Origin: Sporosarcina sp. FSL K6-2383
GTDB lineage: Bacteria > Bacillota > Bacilli > Bacillales_A > Planococcaceae
Length of the DNA: 64,000 bases
Reading direction: 5' to 3'
Assembly (NCBI RefSeq): GCF_038618305.1
Contig: NZ_CP152017.1
Coordinates: 783,501-847,500, forward strand
The notes under the pieces were generated by a model. It was not told the DNA's origin and did not search any database. It saw only the letters and a program-made list of their open reading frames with translations. Shown here one piece after another: positions 43,131-53,277 of the stretch. Position 1 is the stretch's first letter. Every line of letters begins with the position of its first letter. Position numbers and translations under genes: made by a program.

Positions 43131-44150
43131 TTGGACAATCGCTATTCAAGACAAATCCTATTTAAACCTGTTGGACAGAGTGGGCAAGACAAGTTAAGTT
43201 CAGCACATGTCGTCATCATTGGTTGTGGTGCGTTGGGATCAGCTATTTCAGAGACGCTTGTCCGAGCTGGTGTTGGTAGATTGACGATTGCGGACCGAGA
43301 CTATGTGGAGTCGACAAATTTACAAAGACAGCAGTTATTTGTTGAGCAAGATGCGCGTGATGGTGTACCGAAGGTGGTGGCAGCTGAAAAAAGGTTGAAG
43401 GCTATTCGGCAAGACGTTGATATCGTAACGGTGCTTGATCATATTGATGGTCCACTGGTGGAGAATCTCACACAAGATGCAGATTTAATTATGGATGCCA
43501 CAGATAATTTCGAAACACGTCTTCTGATGAATGATATTGCATGGAAAAGGGACATCCCTTGGATTTACGGGGCATGTGTCGGCAGCTCAGGTACGGTTTT
43601 CCCATTCATTCCAGGAAATTCTGCTTGCTTCCGGTGCTTGCTTCCGGTATTGCCATCGGTGAATGAAACATGTGATACAGCTGGGATTATTGCACCGGCA
43701 GTCCAAATTACTGCTGCACATCAAAGTGCGGAGGCATTAAAATGGCTAACTGGGAATGTAGAGGCCATGCGCACGAAAGTCTATCATTTTGATGTTTGGA
43801 ACAATACGCATGTAGAGGCAGGGATTTCCCGAATGCGTAGCGAAGTATGTGAGACGTGTGGGAAAGCACCGACATACCCAACGTTACATCGTCCAGAAGG
43901 AACTGGCTATGCTGTGCTATGTGGTCGGGATACGGTACAAATTATTCCTGATAGTGGGCGTCCTTTGACGATAGCAGATGGAGAACAAGTTGCTAAACGT
44001 TTAGGTACATCTTATAAAGTAACTCCTTTTTTTGTGGAATTTCATGCGAGTGGTTATCGCTGTATTTTATTCGGCAATGGAAGGTTGTTAATTCACGGAT
44101 TGAAGGATATGAAGATTGGCCGCAAACTGTACCATCAATTTTTTGGATGA
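43131..44150 (+). CDS. moeB: Molybdopterin-synthase adenylyltransferase (ThiF/MoeB family)
   Basis: The E1-like enzyme adenylates the MoaD C-terminus. It has the nucleotide loop IIGCGALGSAI, the Arg finger in NLQRQQLF, ATDNFETR, and zinc cysteines CFRCLLP and CETCGK. After residue 250 there is a C-terminal extension. I prefer the TTG at 43131 (GTGGTGA upstream; protein begins LDNRYSRQ); an in-frame ATG at 43113 has no ribosome site. It leads a Moco gene cluster next to nar. Confidence 0.9.
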   Translation: MDNRYSRQILFKPVGQSGQDKLSSAHVVIIGCGALGSAISETLVRAGVGRLTIADRDYVESTNLQRQQLFVEQDARDGVPKVVAAEKRLKAIRQDVDIVTVLDHIDGPLVENLTQDADLIMDATDNFETRLLMNDIAWKRDIPWIYGACVGSSGTVFPFIPGNSACFRCLLPVLPSVNETCDTAGIIAPAVQITAAHQSAEALKWLTGNVEAMRTKVYHFDVWNNTHVEAGISRMRSEVCETCGKAPTYPTLHRPEGTGYAVLCGRDTVQIIPDSGRPLTIADGEQVAKRLGTSYKVTPFFVEFHASGYRCILFGNGRLLIHGLKDMKIGRKLYHQFFG

Positions 44151-44166
44151 AGTGGGGGGAAGTCTT

Positions 44167-44676
44167 TTGTCGAATGTACATAATGAAGAGAAACAGTTGA
44201 TTTGCTGTGTGTTGACGATTAGTGACACACGTAATATTGCGAATGACCGAAGTGGATGGACAATCAGGACAAAGCTAGAAGCAGCGGGTCATAAAATTTT
44301 TGAAACATGGATATGCCAGGACGATAAAATGGAAATTGAGTCGATACTGGAGGAGTGGTTGAGAAATCCAAATGTCAACGCCATTATCACGACGGGTGGA
44401 ACAGGTATTGGTTTCCGTGACGTCACGGTTGAAACGCTGACGCCTTATTTTACAAAAACACTTGACGGGTTTGGAGAATTGTTCCGTTATTTGAGCTATA
44501 CAGAGGATGTAGGATCGAAGGCGCTGCTGAGCAGGGCAATTGCAGGGACTGTGAAAGAAAAAGTGGTATTTGCACTTCCTGGTTCGGAAAAGGCGGTTGA
44601 GTTAGCAATGGATAAATTGGTTGTGCCTGAGCTACATCACATTGTTCACGAATTGACGAAGCATTTAGATGAGTAA
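44167..44676 (+). CDS. moaB: Molybdopterin adenylyltransferase-like protein (MoaB/MogA family)
   Basis: The 169-residue protein has the MPT-binding fold: CVLTISDTRNIANDRSG, ITTGGTGIGFRDVTVETL and VFALPGSEKAVELAM. It activates molybdopterin for metal insertion. The TTG start at 44167 follows GGGGGGA, 16 bases after moeB. It is separated from the converging moaC gene by a shared terminator. Confidence 0.92.
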   Translation: MSNVHNEEKQLICCVLTISDTRNIANDRSGWTIRTKLEAAGHKIFETWICQDDKMEIESILEEWLRNPNVNAIITTGGTGIGFRDVTVETLTPYFTKTLDGFGELFRYLSYTEDVGSKALLSRAIAGTVKEKVVFALPGSEKAVELAMDKLVVPELHHIVHELTKHLDE

Positions 44677-44702
44677 AAAAGGATGCTTTACGCATCCTTA
44701 TA
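44677..44702. terminator. Bidirectional terminator between moaB and moaC
   Basis: AAGGATGC/GCATCCTT stem; the T run is on the minus-strand side and A-rich on the other. Confidence 0.8.
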
Positions 44703-45189
44703 GTTGTCGATGGTAGTCACCATTTTTGCCGCCAGTTTTTTGAATAAGCATGGTCGGTCCGATGACCATCTCTTTACCAGCAGCTTTGCACATATCGTAA
44801 ATGGTGAGTGCAGCAGCAGAAGCGGCGATCAATGCCTCCATTTCGACACCTGTTACACCTTTTGTTTTCGCTTCAGCTTGAATCAATACCTCGTAGTGTG
44901 CGGTTGCTTCGACGATGTTCCATTCGAAGCGAATGTCGACACCTGTTAAAGGAATCGGATGGCACATCGGGATAATTGCTGATGTGTTTTTTGCCGCCAT
45001 AATTGCTGCCACTTGGGCAACTGCGAATACATCGCCTTTCTTATTCGTCCCTTCTGTAATTTGAGAATGGATAGTTTCATTGACGACAATCGAGGATGCT
45101 GCGATTGCTGTTCTGATGGTTTCGGCTTTATCGGACACATCGACCATTTTTGCGCGTCCTTGTTCGTTAAAATGTGTGAGTTCAGACAA
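44698..45189 (-). CDS. moaC: Cyclic pyranopterin monophosphate synthase
   Basis: MoaC acts with MoaA in the first step of Moco synthesis. The 163-residue protein has [17 protein letters not shown], the catalytic region [15 protein letters not shown] and [26 protein letters not shown]. The start is the TTG at 45189, 9 bases after AAAGGA; the longer open frame upstream has no support. It is the only Moco gene on the minus strand and is divergent from moeA. Confidence 0.93.
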   Translation of the reverse strand: MSELTHFNEQGRAKMVDVSDKAETIRTAIAASSIVVNETIHSQITEGTNKKGDVFAVAQVAAIMAAKNTSAIIPMCHPIPLTGVDIRFEWNIVEATAHYEVLIQAEAKTKGVTGVEMEALIAASAAALTIYDMCKAAGKEMVIGPTMLIQKTGGKNGDYHRQL

Positions 45190-45249
45190 TGGATTCATTC
45201 CTTTCGGACAATATAATGTTAGTATACCAGAAGAATGTGAGGGATTAGC

Positions 45250-46506
45250 ATGGTGGAAATGAGAAAACCAATTCCGGTGGCAGAGGCAGTTCAGCTTGTG
45301 ATGGAACATATACATATTATCGGGACAGAAATGGTTCCTCTTGAACATGCATATGGAAGAATTCTCGCACAACCCATCATTGCCCAGCATGATGTACCAT
45401 CCTTTAACCGATCGCCGTATGATGGCTTTGCAGTTCGTGCACAAGATACGCTAGGTGCAGCTGGAGACAATCGAGTTAAGTTCAATGTAATTGGTGAAAT
45501 CGGGGCTGGCTATGTGGCAGACCAAGAGATTGGTAAGGGTGAGGCATACCGAATCATGACAGGGGCACCGATTCCTAAAAATGCAGATGCGGTTGTTATG
45601 TTGGAGCAAACTGTTGAGCAAGTAGATGGCTTTACATTACGAAAACCGTTTAGTCCTGGTGAAAATATTTCCTTCAAAGGTGAAGACGCAACAGAGGGCG
45701 AACTGTTAATAGAAGCGGGGACGGTCATTCATCCCGGGACTGTTGCATTGTTGGCGACGTTTGGATATGCCAATGTTGAAGTGGCTAAACGTCCGATTGT
45801 TGGAATTTTATCGACAGGGACAGAGCTGCTGGCTGTGGATGAACAACTAGCACCTGGCAAAATTCGTAATTCAAACGGTCCGATGATTGCGGCACAGTTG
45901 GACCGGATGGACATACGTTATCGGTCTTACGGTATGCAGGCGGATGATTTAGATGCTTGCACGGTAATCGTTGAACAAGCACTTGCTGAGACGGATGTCC
46001 TCATTACGACGGGCGGCGTTTCGGTTGGGGATTATGATTATTTACCTGCGATTTATGAGCGTCTGGGAGCCGAAGTTTTATTCAACAAGGTGGCGATGCG
46101 ACCGGGTAGTGTGACTACGGTGGCGGTGCTTGGCAATCAGCTGTTGTTTGGCTTGTCGGGGAATCCTTCGGCTTGTTTCACAGGGTTTGAGTTGTTCGCG
46201 CGACCGGCAATTATTGGGATGATGGGTGGAACGGCTCCATATATGCCACGTATGAGGGCGAAGCTCGGTGAAGATTTCTTGAAACCAAATCCGTTTACTC
46301 GCTTTGTTCGTGCAATATGGGACATGACGCCAGAAGGAATGGTTGCAGTGCCTGCTGGTTTTAATAAATCAAATGCGGTGTCCTCTATCGCAAAAGGGAA
46401 TTGCCTAATGGTCTTGCCGAGTGGAACGCGCGGTTTTGTGATTGGTACGGAAGTCGATATTTTGTTACTTGGAGCTGAGCAAGGTGTTGGTGAGTGGGTA
46501 CTATGA
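45250..46506 (+). CDS. moeA: Molybdopterin molybdenumtransferase
   Basis: MoeA inserts molybdenum into adenylated molybdopterin. The 418-residue protein has [67 protein letters not shown] and [16 protein letters not shown], all canonical. It starts at ATG 45250 behind GAGGGA and overlaps mobB by 4 bases. Confidence 0.95.
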   Translation: MVEMRKPIPVAEAVQLVMEHIHIIGTEMVPLEHAYGRILAQPIIAQHDVPSFNRSPYDGFAVRAQDTLGAAGDNRVKFNVIGEIGAGYVADQEIGKGEAYRIMTGAPIPKNADAVVMLEQTVEQVDGFTLRKPFSPGENISFKGEDATEGELLIEAGTVIHPGTVALLATFGYANVEVAKRPIVGILSTGTELLAVDEQLAPGKIRNSNGPMIAAQLDRMDIRYRSYGMQADDLDACTVIVEQALAETDVLITTGGVSVGDYDYLPAIYERLGAEVLFNKVAMRPGSVTTVAVLGNQLLFGLSGNPSACFTGFELFARPAIIGMMGGTAPYMPRMRAKLGEDFLKPNPFTRFVRAIWDMTPEGMVAVPAGFNKSNAVSSIAKGNCLMVLPSGTRGFVIGTEVDILLLGAEQGVGEWVL

Positions 46507-47012
46507 AGACACTTCATATCGTAGGCTTTAAAAATAGTGGCAAAACGACACTCGTTGCGAGATGGGTTCGTTTATTGAAAGAACAGGGATTGACGGTTGC
46601 GGTGTTGAAGCATCATGGCCACGGTGGACAACCTGCCATGCCGGATGCTTCGACGGATACGATGCAGTTTTTCAACAGCGGAGCAGATGTATCGGTCGTT
46701 GCGGGCGGCGGTGCAGTTCAATTGCTGGTCAATGAAGAGCCGGGGTTTATGGAGTTGAAAGAAATGGCGGCAATTAGGCGTCCGAATATTTTGCTTGTAG
46801 AAGGGTATAAGGAACAACAAGGGAATAAAGTGGTGCTGTTAAGGAATGCGGAAGATTGGGGGTCCTTGGGGAGCTTGTCAGGCATTCAGCTGGTTGTGGG
46901 CTGTCCAGAAATTATAGCAGGTAGCAGGCAAATTGCATCAAGAACGGCTGTTGGACAACTAGACCGCTGGTTATTGGAATGGATAGAGGAGGACGGCAAT
47001 GAAACCGTTTGA
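46503..47012 (+). CDS. mobB: Molybdopterin-guanine dinucleotide biosynthesis adaptor
   Basis: A P-loop GTPase of 169 residues with GFKNSGKTTL near the start, DTMQFFNSGADVSVVAGG and LLVEGYKEQ. It helps MobA form the MGD cofactor that NarG uses. ATG 46503 overlaps the moeA stop (ATGA). Confidence 0.93.
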   Translation: MKTLHIVGFKNSGKTTLVARWVRLLKEQGLTVAVLKHHGHGGQPAMPDASTDTMQFFNSGADVSVVAGGGAVQLLVNEEPGFMELKEMAAIRRPNILLVEGYKEQQGNKVVLLRNAEDWGSLGSLSGIQLVVGCPEIIAGSRQIASRTAVGQLDRWLLEWIEEDGNETV

Positions 47013-47445
47013 GATTGTAGAAAAACCGATTGAAACACAGAAGTATACGGATTATGTACTCCATGCGGGTGCTGGTGCTGTCACTGTATTTACGGGGCAT
47101 GTGAGGGAATGGACACATGGAGTGCGTACATTATATTTAGCATATGAGGCATACGTTCCGATGGCGGAAAAGAAGCTGGCGCAAATTGGTGCTGAAATGG
47201 AAGCGAAGTGGCCAGGCGTGAAAGTCGCGATTGCGCATCGAATTGGTGAGATGCATATTTCGGATATCGCTGTACTGATTGCCGTATCTTCTCCACACCG
47301 AAAAGCAGCTTATGAAGCGAATGAATATGCCATTGAACGCATTAAGGAAGTCGTGCCTATTTGGAAAAAAGAAATTTGGGAAGACGGCGAAGAGTGGATT
47401 GGCGGGCAGAAAAAATATCCTGAAAAGGGGAGTGCAGAGCAGTGA
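46999..47445 (+). CDS. moaE: Molybdopterin synthase catalytic subunit
   Basis: The 148-residue MoaE has GAVTVFTGHVREWTHG, LAYEAYVPMAEKKL, IAHRIGEMHISDIAVLIAVSSPHRKAAYEA and VPIWKKEIWEDGEEWIG with the catalytic lysine. It starts at ATG 46999 after GAGGAGG and overlaps mobB by 14 bases and moaD by 4. Confidence 0.95.
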   Translation: MKPFEIVEKPIETQKYTDYVLHAGAGAVTVFTGHVREWTHGVRTLYLAYEAYVPMAEKKLAQIGAEMEAKWPGVKVAIAHRIGEMHISDIAVLIAVSSPHRKAAYEANEYAIERIKEVVPIWKKEIWEDGEEWIGGQKKYPEKGSAEQ

Positions 47446-47675
47446 TCAAAGTAAACTATTTTGCAAGATTACGTGAATTGACGGGCAAGGCGGAAGAAAC
47501 AATTGAACAACAAACGATGACAGTTAGTGAGTTGTTGGATTGGGCAGAGGCGACTTACCCGGGTTTTGGTAAGGATACGATGCATGTCGCGGTCAATGAA
47601 GAGTACGCCTTGAAGGAAGATGTTATCCAATCGGGTGATATTTGCGCATTTATTCCCCCAGTGAGTGGCGGATGA
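47442..47675 (+). CDS. moaD: Molybdopterin synthase sulfur-carrier subunit
   Basis: A 77-residue ubiquitin-like protein ending in PPVSGG, the double glycine that is adenylated by MoeB and then thiocarboxylated. It starts at GTG 47442 (overlap GTGA with moaE). Confidence 0.95.
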   Translation: MIKVNYFARLRELTGKAEETIEQQTMTVSELLDWAEATYPGFGKDTMHVAVNEEYALKEDVIQSGDICAFIPPVSGG

Positions 47676-48244
47676 TGAAGACGGTTGGTATCATTCTGGC
47701 GGGCGGACTTTCTCGACGATTTGGTTCTCCGAAAGCGTTTGCCAAGCTGGGTGAGCGGTATTTTTATGAGCTTGCTAAGGAAGCATTGAAAGCGCATTGT
47801 GACGAAGTAATTATCGTGACAAGGCAGGAGCTTTTGAAGTGTTTTCCTAAAGATATAAAAGCAATAACTGATATAATGGATTATATGGGACTCGGTCCGC
47901 TTGCAGGGATCCTGTCTGCGATGGAATCTGTGGAAGCGGACCGCTATATCGTGTTGCCTTGCGATATGCCATATGTCGATGAAACGGTTATTGGGAAGTT
48001 ATTGTTACAACATGAACAAGGTGTAACTTCGGTCGTGGTAGATGGACGGCAGCATCCACTGGTTTCTATTTGGGATTACAGTGTGAAAGACAATCTCCAA
48101 GATGCTTTGGAAAACGAGCAATTACGCGTTCTACCTGTTCTTGCGAGTAGTGGCGTTAGGTGGATAGATGGCGGTTTATTGACTGACGATGAAAAACGAG
48201 TGTTTACAAATGTGAATACACCTGAGGTATTGGAAAGGAACTGA
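47672..48244 (+). CDS. mobA: Molybdenum cofactor guanylyltransferase
   Basis: MobA attaches GMP to molybdopterin. The nucleotidyltransferase signature is [35 protein letters not shown] holds the metal-binding Asp. The start is one of two adjacent ATG codons (47672 or 47675) overlapping the moaD stop. The protein has about 190 residues, the normal size. Confidence 0.93.
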   Translation: MMKTVGIILAGGLSRRFGSPKAFAKLGERYFYELAKEALKAHCDEVIIVTRQELLKCFPKDIKAITDIMDYMGLGPLAGILSAMESVEADRYIVLPCDMPYVDETVIGKLLLQHEQGVTSVVVDGRQHPLVSIWDYSVKDNLQDALENEQLRVLPVLASSGVRWIDGGLLTDDEKRVFTNVNTPEVLERN

Positions 48245-48248
48245 GCGT

Positions 48249-49268
48249 ATGGAAGCAATCGTAGATAAGCTGGGAAGACCGATTCGGGATCTCCGAATAT
48301 CGGTAACAGACCGCTGTAACTTCAGATGTTCTTATTGCATGCCGAAGGAAATATTCGGTGATGATTATGTGTTTCTACCGAAAAAAGAATTGCTATCGTT
48401 TGAAGAAATTGAACGGTTTTCACGTCTATTTGCTTCGTTGGGCGTTAAGAAGCTTCGTTTAACAGGCGGTGAACCGTTAATGCGCCGTGATCTACCTGAA
48501 TTGATTGCGAAGCTAATGGGGATTGAAGGTATTGAGGATATCGGATTGACGACGAATGGCGTGTTGCTGAAACAATATGCAAAGCCTTTGTATGATGCAG
48601 GTCTTCGCCGTTTGAATATGAGCCTTGACGCATTAGACCCGGAGATTTTCGGCAAATTAAACGGGCGGGGCATTAAACCGGAGCTCATTCTTTCCAATAT
48701 CGATTATGCACAAAAAATTGGTTTTGAAATTAAAGTCAATATGGTCGTTCAAAAAGGCGTCAATGAGGGTGAAATTCTTCCGATGGCGGCTTATTTTAAA
48801 GAGCGTGGCATTACATTGCGTTTCATCGAGTTTATGGATGTGGGGAATGACAATGGCTGGAGCTTTGAAAAAGTGGTCACGAAAAAAGAGATTTATGAAA
48901 TGCTGAAAGCTGAACATAATATGGAGCCGGCAGATCAGGATTATTATGGTGAAGTTGCAAAACGTTATCGTTATACGGATAATGGAGCTCAGGTTGGTTT
49001 TATCACATCTGTGTCGGAATCGTTCTGTTCAACATGTACACGGGCAAGGCTGTCATCGGATGGTAAATTGTATACGTGTTTGTTTGCTTCAGATGGATTT
49101 GATTTACGGGAATTGATTCGCAGTGGATTGTCGGATGCGGAATTGCTTGATGCAATTACGGGTGTTTGGCAGGGCCGGGGGGACCGCTATTCGGATGAAC
49201 GTACCGAACAAACTGTGCAAACGGCGAAAAATCGTAAGAAGATTGGTATGAGTTATATTGGTGGATGA
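48249..49268 (+). CDS. moaA: GTP 3',8-cyclase (radical SAM)
   Basis: The radical-SAM motif is CNFRCSYC near residue 25. The C-terminal second cluster cysteines are in [20 protein letters not shown], and the protein ends with the functional [20 protein letters not shown] and GLTTNGVLL are typical. It starts at ATG 48249, 4 bases after mobA, and ends the Moco operon. Confidence 0.96.
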   Translation: MEAIVDKLGRPIRDLRISVTDRCNFRCSYCMPKEIFGDDYVFLPKKELLSFEEIERFSRLFASLGVKKLRLTGGEPLMRRDLPELIAKLMGIEGIEDIGLTTNGVLLKQYAKPLYDAGLRRLNMSLDALDPEIFGKLNGRGIKPELILSNIDYAQKIGFEIKVNMVVQKGVNEGEILPMAAYFKERGITLRFIEFMDVGNDNGWSFEKVVTKKEIYEMLKAEHNMEPADQDYYGEVAKRYRYTDNGAQVGFITSVSESFCSTCTRARLSSDGKLYTCLFASDGFDLRELIRSGLSDAELLDAITGVWQGRGDRYSDERTEQTVQTAKNRKKIGMSYIGG

Positions 49269-49290
49269 GGCGCTACCGGAGTAAAAAGAG

Positions 49291-49336
49291 AAAGGCATTA
49301 TTCACTCGAAATGATGGAGTGGATAATGCCTTTTTA
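49291..49336. terminator. Bidirectional terminator between moaA and tctA
   Basis: AAAGGCATTATTCACTC pairs with GAGTGGATAATGCCTTT (one G-T), with T and A runs on the two sides. Confidence 0.88.
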
Positions 49337-49346
49337 CATTCAACTA

Positions 49347-50873
49347 TTAACCTTCCTCTTCCACAACAACTGCGCGCCCTTTTAGTTTCAGCAACAACGG
49401 AATAAGTAACCATGCCGCCGCAGCGATGATAAATACGAGTGATAGCGGCTTCGTGAAGAAGATACTGAATTCGCCATTTGAAATCGTCAGTGCACGGCGC
49501 ATGTTGTTTTCAATCATCGGCCCTAGAACGAGCGCCAAAACGAGCGGAGCGACAGGATAATCATTTTTGGACAATAAATAACCGGCTACGCCACATCCGA
49601 GTAGCAAATATAAATCGAAAATGGTGTATTGGACGGCATATACGCCAAAAAAAGAAATAGCAACAATGATTGGTAATAGGTATTTCTTTGGTGTTTGAAT
49701 AACCTTCGCAAACACACGCACGAGTGGCATATTGAGTACTAACAGCATTAAGTTCCCGATAAACATACTTGCAATCAGTCCCCAAGCGACTTCAGGGTGT
49801 TCATCAAAGAGAAGGGGACCTGGCTGGATGTTGTACATAATTAGTGCGCCCATCAGAATGGCTGTTGTACCCGAGCCTGGAATCCCTAATGTTAGCAAGG
49901 GAATCATAGCACCACCAGAAGCTGCGTTATTGGCGGATTCGGGGCCGGCGACACCGGCGATGTTACCTGTTCCGAAGCTTTCAGGGTTTTTACTGAACTT
50001 CTTTTCCGTCATATAAGAGAAGAAAGAAGCGAGTGTTGCGCCGGCACCTGGAAGAACTCCGATGAAAAATCCGAGTAGAGAGCCTCGTACGATGGGAACA
50101 GCACTATCCTTCATATCTTGTTTTGTAGGCATAATTCGATTGATTTTTGCGATTGCTCCATCTTCACCATCCCGTTCTAAGACGGTTTTGAACACTTCAC
50201 CAAGTGCAAACAACCCAACGGCAATCGTTAGAAATTCTAGTCCAGAGAAAAGAATCGGTTGATTGTATGTAAAGCGGGCAATTCCTGAAACGGCATCGAT
50301 GCCGATTGTACCGAGGATAAGTCCGAAGACTGTCATCATTAAAGCTTTCGTCATGGACTTGCCGGCAAGTCCACTAACTGCCGCTAAACCTAATAGCATA
50401 AGAGAAAAATATTCAGCAGGACCAAATTTAATGGCGACATTGGATAGTGGCTGTGCTAACAGGACAAGACCAATTAATGCAATAATACCTGCGCAAAATG
50501 AGCCGATTGCCGAGATGGCTAATGCCGCACCAGCGCGTCCTTGTCTCGCCATCTGATAGCCGTCAAGTGTTGTGACGACGGATGATGATTCACCAGGTGT
50601 GTTTAACAATATAGACGTGGTGGAGCCTCCATACATGGCTCCGTAATAGACGCCGGCCAGTAAAATAATAGAGCTGGCTGCTGCTGCACTTGTCGGCATG
50701 CCGGAGGTGATGGTTGCGGTAACTGGGATAAGAAGGGCAACCCCGCTCATTGGCCCAATACCAGGTAAGACACCGACAGCAGTACCGATGATGACGCCGA
50801 CGAATGCAAATAATAGATTTTGCCATTGAAAAGCAATCGCGAATCCATCCGCTAAAAATTGCAATGTACTCAT
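49347..50873 (-). CDS. tctA: Tripartite tricarboxylate transporter large permease
   Basis: The 508-residue protein has 10-12 membrane helices and the TctA signatures GVLPGIGPMSGVALLIPVT, GAMYGGSTTSILLNTPGESSSVVT and GVLPGAGATLASFFSYM with GIPGSGTTAILMGAL. It works with TctB and the binding protein TctC in Na+-driven uptake of citrate or related acids. The nearest regulator pair is of the CitA/CitB type. It starts at ATG 50873. Confidence 0.95.
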   Translation of the reverse strand: MSTLQFLADGFAIAFQWQNLLFAFVGVIIGTAVGVLPGIGPMSGVALLIPVTATITSGMPTSAAAASSIILLAGVYYGAMYGGSTTSILLNTPGESSSVVTTLDGYQMARQGRAGAALAISAIGSFCAGIIALIGLVLLAQPLSNVAIKFGPAEYFSLMLLGLAAVSGLAGKSMTKALMMTVFGLILGTIGIDAVSGIARFTYNQPILFSGLEFLTIAVGLFALGEVFKTVLERDGEDGAIAKINRIMPTKQDMKDSAVPIVRGSLLGFFIGVLPGAGATLASFFSYMTEKKFSKNPESFGTGNIAGVAGPESANNAASGGAMIPLLTLGIPGSGTTAILMGALIMYNIQPGPLLFDEHPEVAWGLIASMFIGNLMLLVLNMPLVRVFAKVIQTPKKYLLPIIVAISFFGVYAVQYTIFDLYLLLGCGVAGYLLSKNDYPVAPLVLALVLGPMIENNMRRALTISNGEFSIFFTKPLSLVFIIAAAAWLLIPLLLKLKGRAVVVEEEG

Positions 50874-50894
50874 AGCTTAGTTCCTCCTTTCTCC

Positions 50895-51344
50895 TTAAAA
50901 TGTAGGGAATCCGGGCAACGAGCCGCCGAGAAATTCCGAAAATAAATAATAGATACCAACTGAAAATATGAGTGCAATCAGGATGGACTGTAGTATTCGA
51001 CCACGTTCCATTGTTTGAAAGGCGATGAGTAAGAAGCCGAACGTTGAAATGACATAGCCAAGCTTTTCAAGTGTAAATGCGTATAAAGCTGCGCCGATAA
51101 GAATGATGGCAAACTTTTTATATTGAAAATTCTCTTTAGCTGCCGATTCAGATTTGTATTTGAAAGTTTCGTATAGTAAACGTAAGCTCAAAATAAGTAG
51201 AATGGCGCCTAACCACATCGGAAATATTTTTGGCCCTACGGCAGATCCATATGCACTGTCAGGGATTTTTTGACTTTCTATAACAACAATAAGACCTATC
51301 AATAAAAAGGCGATGCTGGCATATCGGTCGAATGTTTTACTCAT
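50895..51344 (-). CDS. tctB: Tripartite tricarboxylate transporter small permease
   Basis: About 149 residues with four hydrophobic helices and the TctB-like start (ASIAFLLIGLIVVIESQKIP ... AVGPKIFPMWLGAILLILSL). The ATG at 51344 follows AGGAGGTGG; the upstream GTG in that ribosome site is rejected. It lies between tctC and tctA, 21 bases before tctA. Confidence 0.9.
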   Translation of the reverse strand: MSKTFDRYASIAFLLIGLIVVIESQKIPDSAYGSAVGPKIFPMWLGAILLILSLRLLYETFKYKSESAAKENFQYKKFAIILIGAALYAFTLEKLGYVISTFGFLLIAFQTMERGRILQSILIALIFSVGIYYLFSEFLGGSLPGFPTF

Positions 51345-51365
51345 AGTCTTTTCCACCTCCTAAAA

Positions 51366-51391
51366 GAAAAGGCGGCCGTTAAAGCCGCCTA
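51366..51391 (-). terminator. Attenuator-like hairpin between tctC and tctB
   Basis: On the minus strand GGCGGC/GCCGCC is followed by TTTTCTTTT; it lies in the 56 bases between tctC and tctB. Confidence 0.75.
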
Positions 51392-51400
51392 TACTAGCAG

Positions 51401-52447
51401 TTATTTTTGCATGCCAAGTGCTGTTAACAATTCCACGATGACTTTATCCTGATCTTCTAAATAAGAAGTGAAATCGGCAGAATCACGATATTCATACTCC
51501 CAACCATTTTTCTCTAATTCAGCAGTCCATTCATCTGTCATAACCATCTTTTTAAGATTGTCATTCCAATAATTAAAAGCGGCTTCAGACATGTCCTTCG
51601 GGCCAAATAAACCGCGCCAAATCGTGAACTCTGCGTCAATTCCTTCTTCCTGGAAGGTAGGGACATCTGCTAATTCGCCTTCAAGTCTTTCAAGTGAACT
51701 AACAGCTAGGACACGGACATCGCCAGATTTTACATACGATCCAATTGCAGAAGCGTCAGTTGCGATGACATCTGCATTCCCACCGAGTAATGCGGCAATG
51801 GCTTCACCACCACCATCATAAGAGACATACTTGACCGTTTTTGGATCAATGCCATATTTAAATGCAGGAAGTACGCCAACAAGATGATCCATAGATCCTG
51901 GAGCTGATCCGCCAGCCAGAGTGACGGTAGTTGCATCTGCCTTAATAGCTTCCAATACATCCTTTAAAGTGTTGAACTGTGAATCGGCTTTGACAACGAT
52001 TGCTCCATAATCACGCGTTAACTGTGCCAAAGGTGTTGTATCTTTATAGCCATAAGGACTGTTACCTTCCGCCTTATTATGATTAATTAAGATAGGTGGA
52101 GATTTAACAAGTAGGACATGATCATTTTTGACTTCTTTCGTCGCGTATTCTGCCATGTAGACAGCACCACCGCCACCCGGTTTGTTTTCAACGGTAATGG
52201 ACTTATCGACTAGCTTCGTTTCGCCCATTGTTTTTGCAATTGCTCGAGCAGTTAAGTCCCAGCCACCGCCAGCCCCTGAAGGCGCAACAATTGTGATGTT
52301 ATTCTTTGGGTATTCAGGAGCCTTAGCAGCAGTAGCGGTACCATCACTTTCATTTTTACTACTACCCCCTCCACTTGAAGTACATGCGGCAAGACTTAGT
52401 GCCAATAAACTGGTTGCTGCAATTGTCGTGAATTTCTTCCACTTCAT
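51401..52447 (-). CDS. tctC: Tripartite tricarboxylate transporter substrate-binding lipoprotein
   Basis: The lipobox LSLAAC has Cys22 after a typical signal peptide; a Ser/Gly-rich linker follows. The TctC/BugT fold is shown by ITIVAPSGAGGGWDLTARAIA, VENKPGGGGAVYMAEYA and GSAPGSMDHLVGVLPAF. It begins at ATG 52447 after AAGGGGGAG. As usual for binding proteins, its gene comes first and is followed by a hairpin that would lower permease expression. Confidence 0.95.
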   Translation of the reverse strand: MKWKKFTTIAATSLLALSLAACTSSGGGSSKNESDGTATAAKAPEYPKNNITIVAPSGAGGGWDLTARAIAKTMGETKLVDKSITVENKPGGGGAVYMAEYATKEVKNDHVLLVKSPPILINHNKAEGNSPYGYKDTTPLAQLTRDYGAIVVKADSQFNTLKDVLEAIKADATTVTLAGGSAPGSMDHLVGVLPAFKYGIDPKTVKYVSYDGGGEAIAALLGGNADVIATDASAIGSYVKSGDVRVLAVSSLERLEGELADVPTFQEEGIDAEFTIWRGLFGPKDMSEAAFNYWNDNLKKMVMTDEWTAELEKNGWEYEYRDSADFTSYLEDQDKVIVELLTALGMQK

Positions 52448-52469
52448 TCTCTACTCCCCCTTAAAATAA

Positions 52470-52502
52470 AAAAGATGACAGCGTTTTCATACGCCTGTCA
52501 TC
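52470..52502 (-). terminator. Terminator between the response regulator and tctC
   Basis: On the minus strand GATGACAG/CTGTCATC with an inner CG pair is followed by TTTTTTATTTT. Confidence 0.8.
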
Positions 52503-52584
52503 AATTTATCAGAAGGTTATCTGAATTCAATGTTTATGTGAATAAGTTTGATAATGGAAGTAAACGTCATTTTGTTCATACTGT

Positions 52585-53277
52585 TTACCGTTTTTTTATA
52601 AAATACCTTCTTTCAGGGCGTCCAACTGATCCATATAATAGTTCCGTAAATGCTTGTTTCTCGGAGACGAGATATTCTAGGTAACGTCTTGCCGTTGAGC
52701 GGCTAACACCAATTTCCACTCCGAGTGTTTCAGCAGTAATTCCCCCTTCGATTTTGTTGATATGTTGAACTACTTTTTCCTTTGTAATTGGATCGATACC
52801 TTTTGGTGGAATAGAATCCGTGGCCGGTGTAGCCGCGCCTGTTTGATTCCACAGAAGCTTGATAGAGTCCTCTTGCATGGTTCCTTCGCCAGCAAGTGTT
52901 TTCCGTTTGCTTTTGTAAGACATCAGGCTTTCCTGGAAGCGGTCGAACGTCAGTGGTTTCAAAATATAATCGACAACTCCGCGGCGGAATGCTCTTTTAA
53001 CGATTTCAATTTCTGCTGCCGCCGTTATGAAAATAATATCGGTTTCAGGACTATTTTCATGAATAAATGTCATGAGTTCTGTGCCAAGTGTGTCAGGTAA
53101 ATAGACATCTAACAACACAAGGTTTGGCTGTAAGGCTGACACCCAATCTTTGGCTTCCTCGCCTGTATGAGCAGAACCGACTACTGTAAAACCCTCTATT
53201 TTCTCGATGAAACGTCGATGAATGTCGGCAACTCGTTTGTCATCTTCAATAATTAAAATCTCTATCGGAGCGGTCAT
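52585..53277 (-). CDS. CitB/DcuR-type response regulator
   Basis: The receiver domain has IIEDDKRVADIHRRF, the phospho-Asp in LVLLDVYLPDTLG and Lys in VDYILKPL. The C-terminal helix-turn-helix (ITAETLGVEIGVSRSTARRYLEYL) is the CitB/DcuR/MalR type. The ATG at 53277 follows AAAGGGGGA. It overlaps the kinase gene by 32 bases and lies upstream of tctCBA, which it probably activates when the transported acid is sensed. Confidence 0.92.
   Translation of the reverse strand: MTAPIEILIIEDDKRVADIHRRFIEKIEGFTVVGSAHTGEEAKDWVSALQPNLVLLDVYLPDTLGTELMTFIHENSPETDIIFITAAAEIEIVKRAFRRGVVDYILKPLTFDRFQESLMSYKSKRKTLAGEGTMQEDSIKLLWNQTGAATPATDSIPPKGIDPITKEKVVQHINKIEGGITAETLGVEIGVSRSTARRYLEYLVSEKQAFTELLYGSVGRPERRYFIKKR

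Noticed and set aside
45190..45444. N-terminal extension of moaC in the open frame
   Set aside because: MoaC family length and the ribosome site before TTG 45189 favour the short form; the extension overlaps the moeA promoter and start region.
50000..50900. Several long open frames antisense to tctA
   Set aside because: Shadow frames of a hydrophobic gene; no ribosome sites or conserved motifs.
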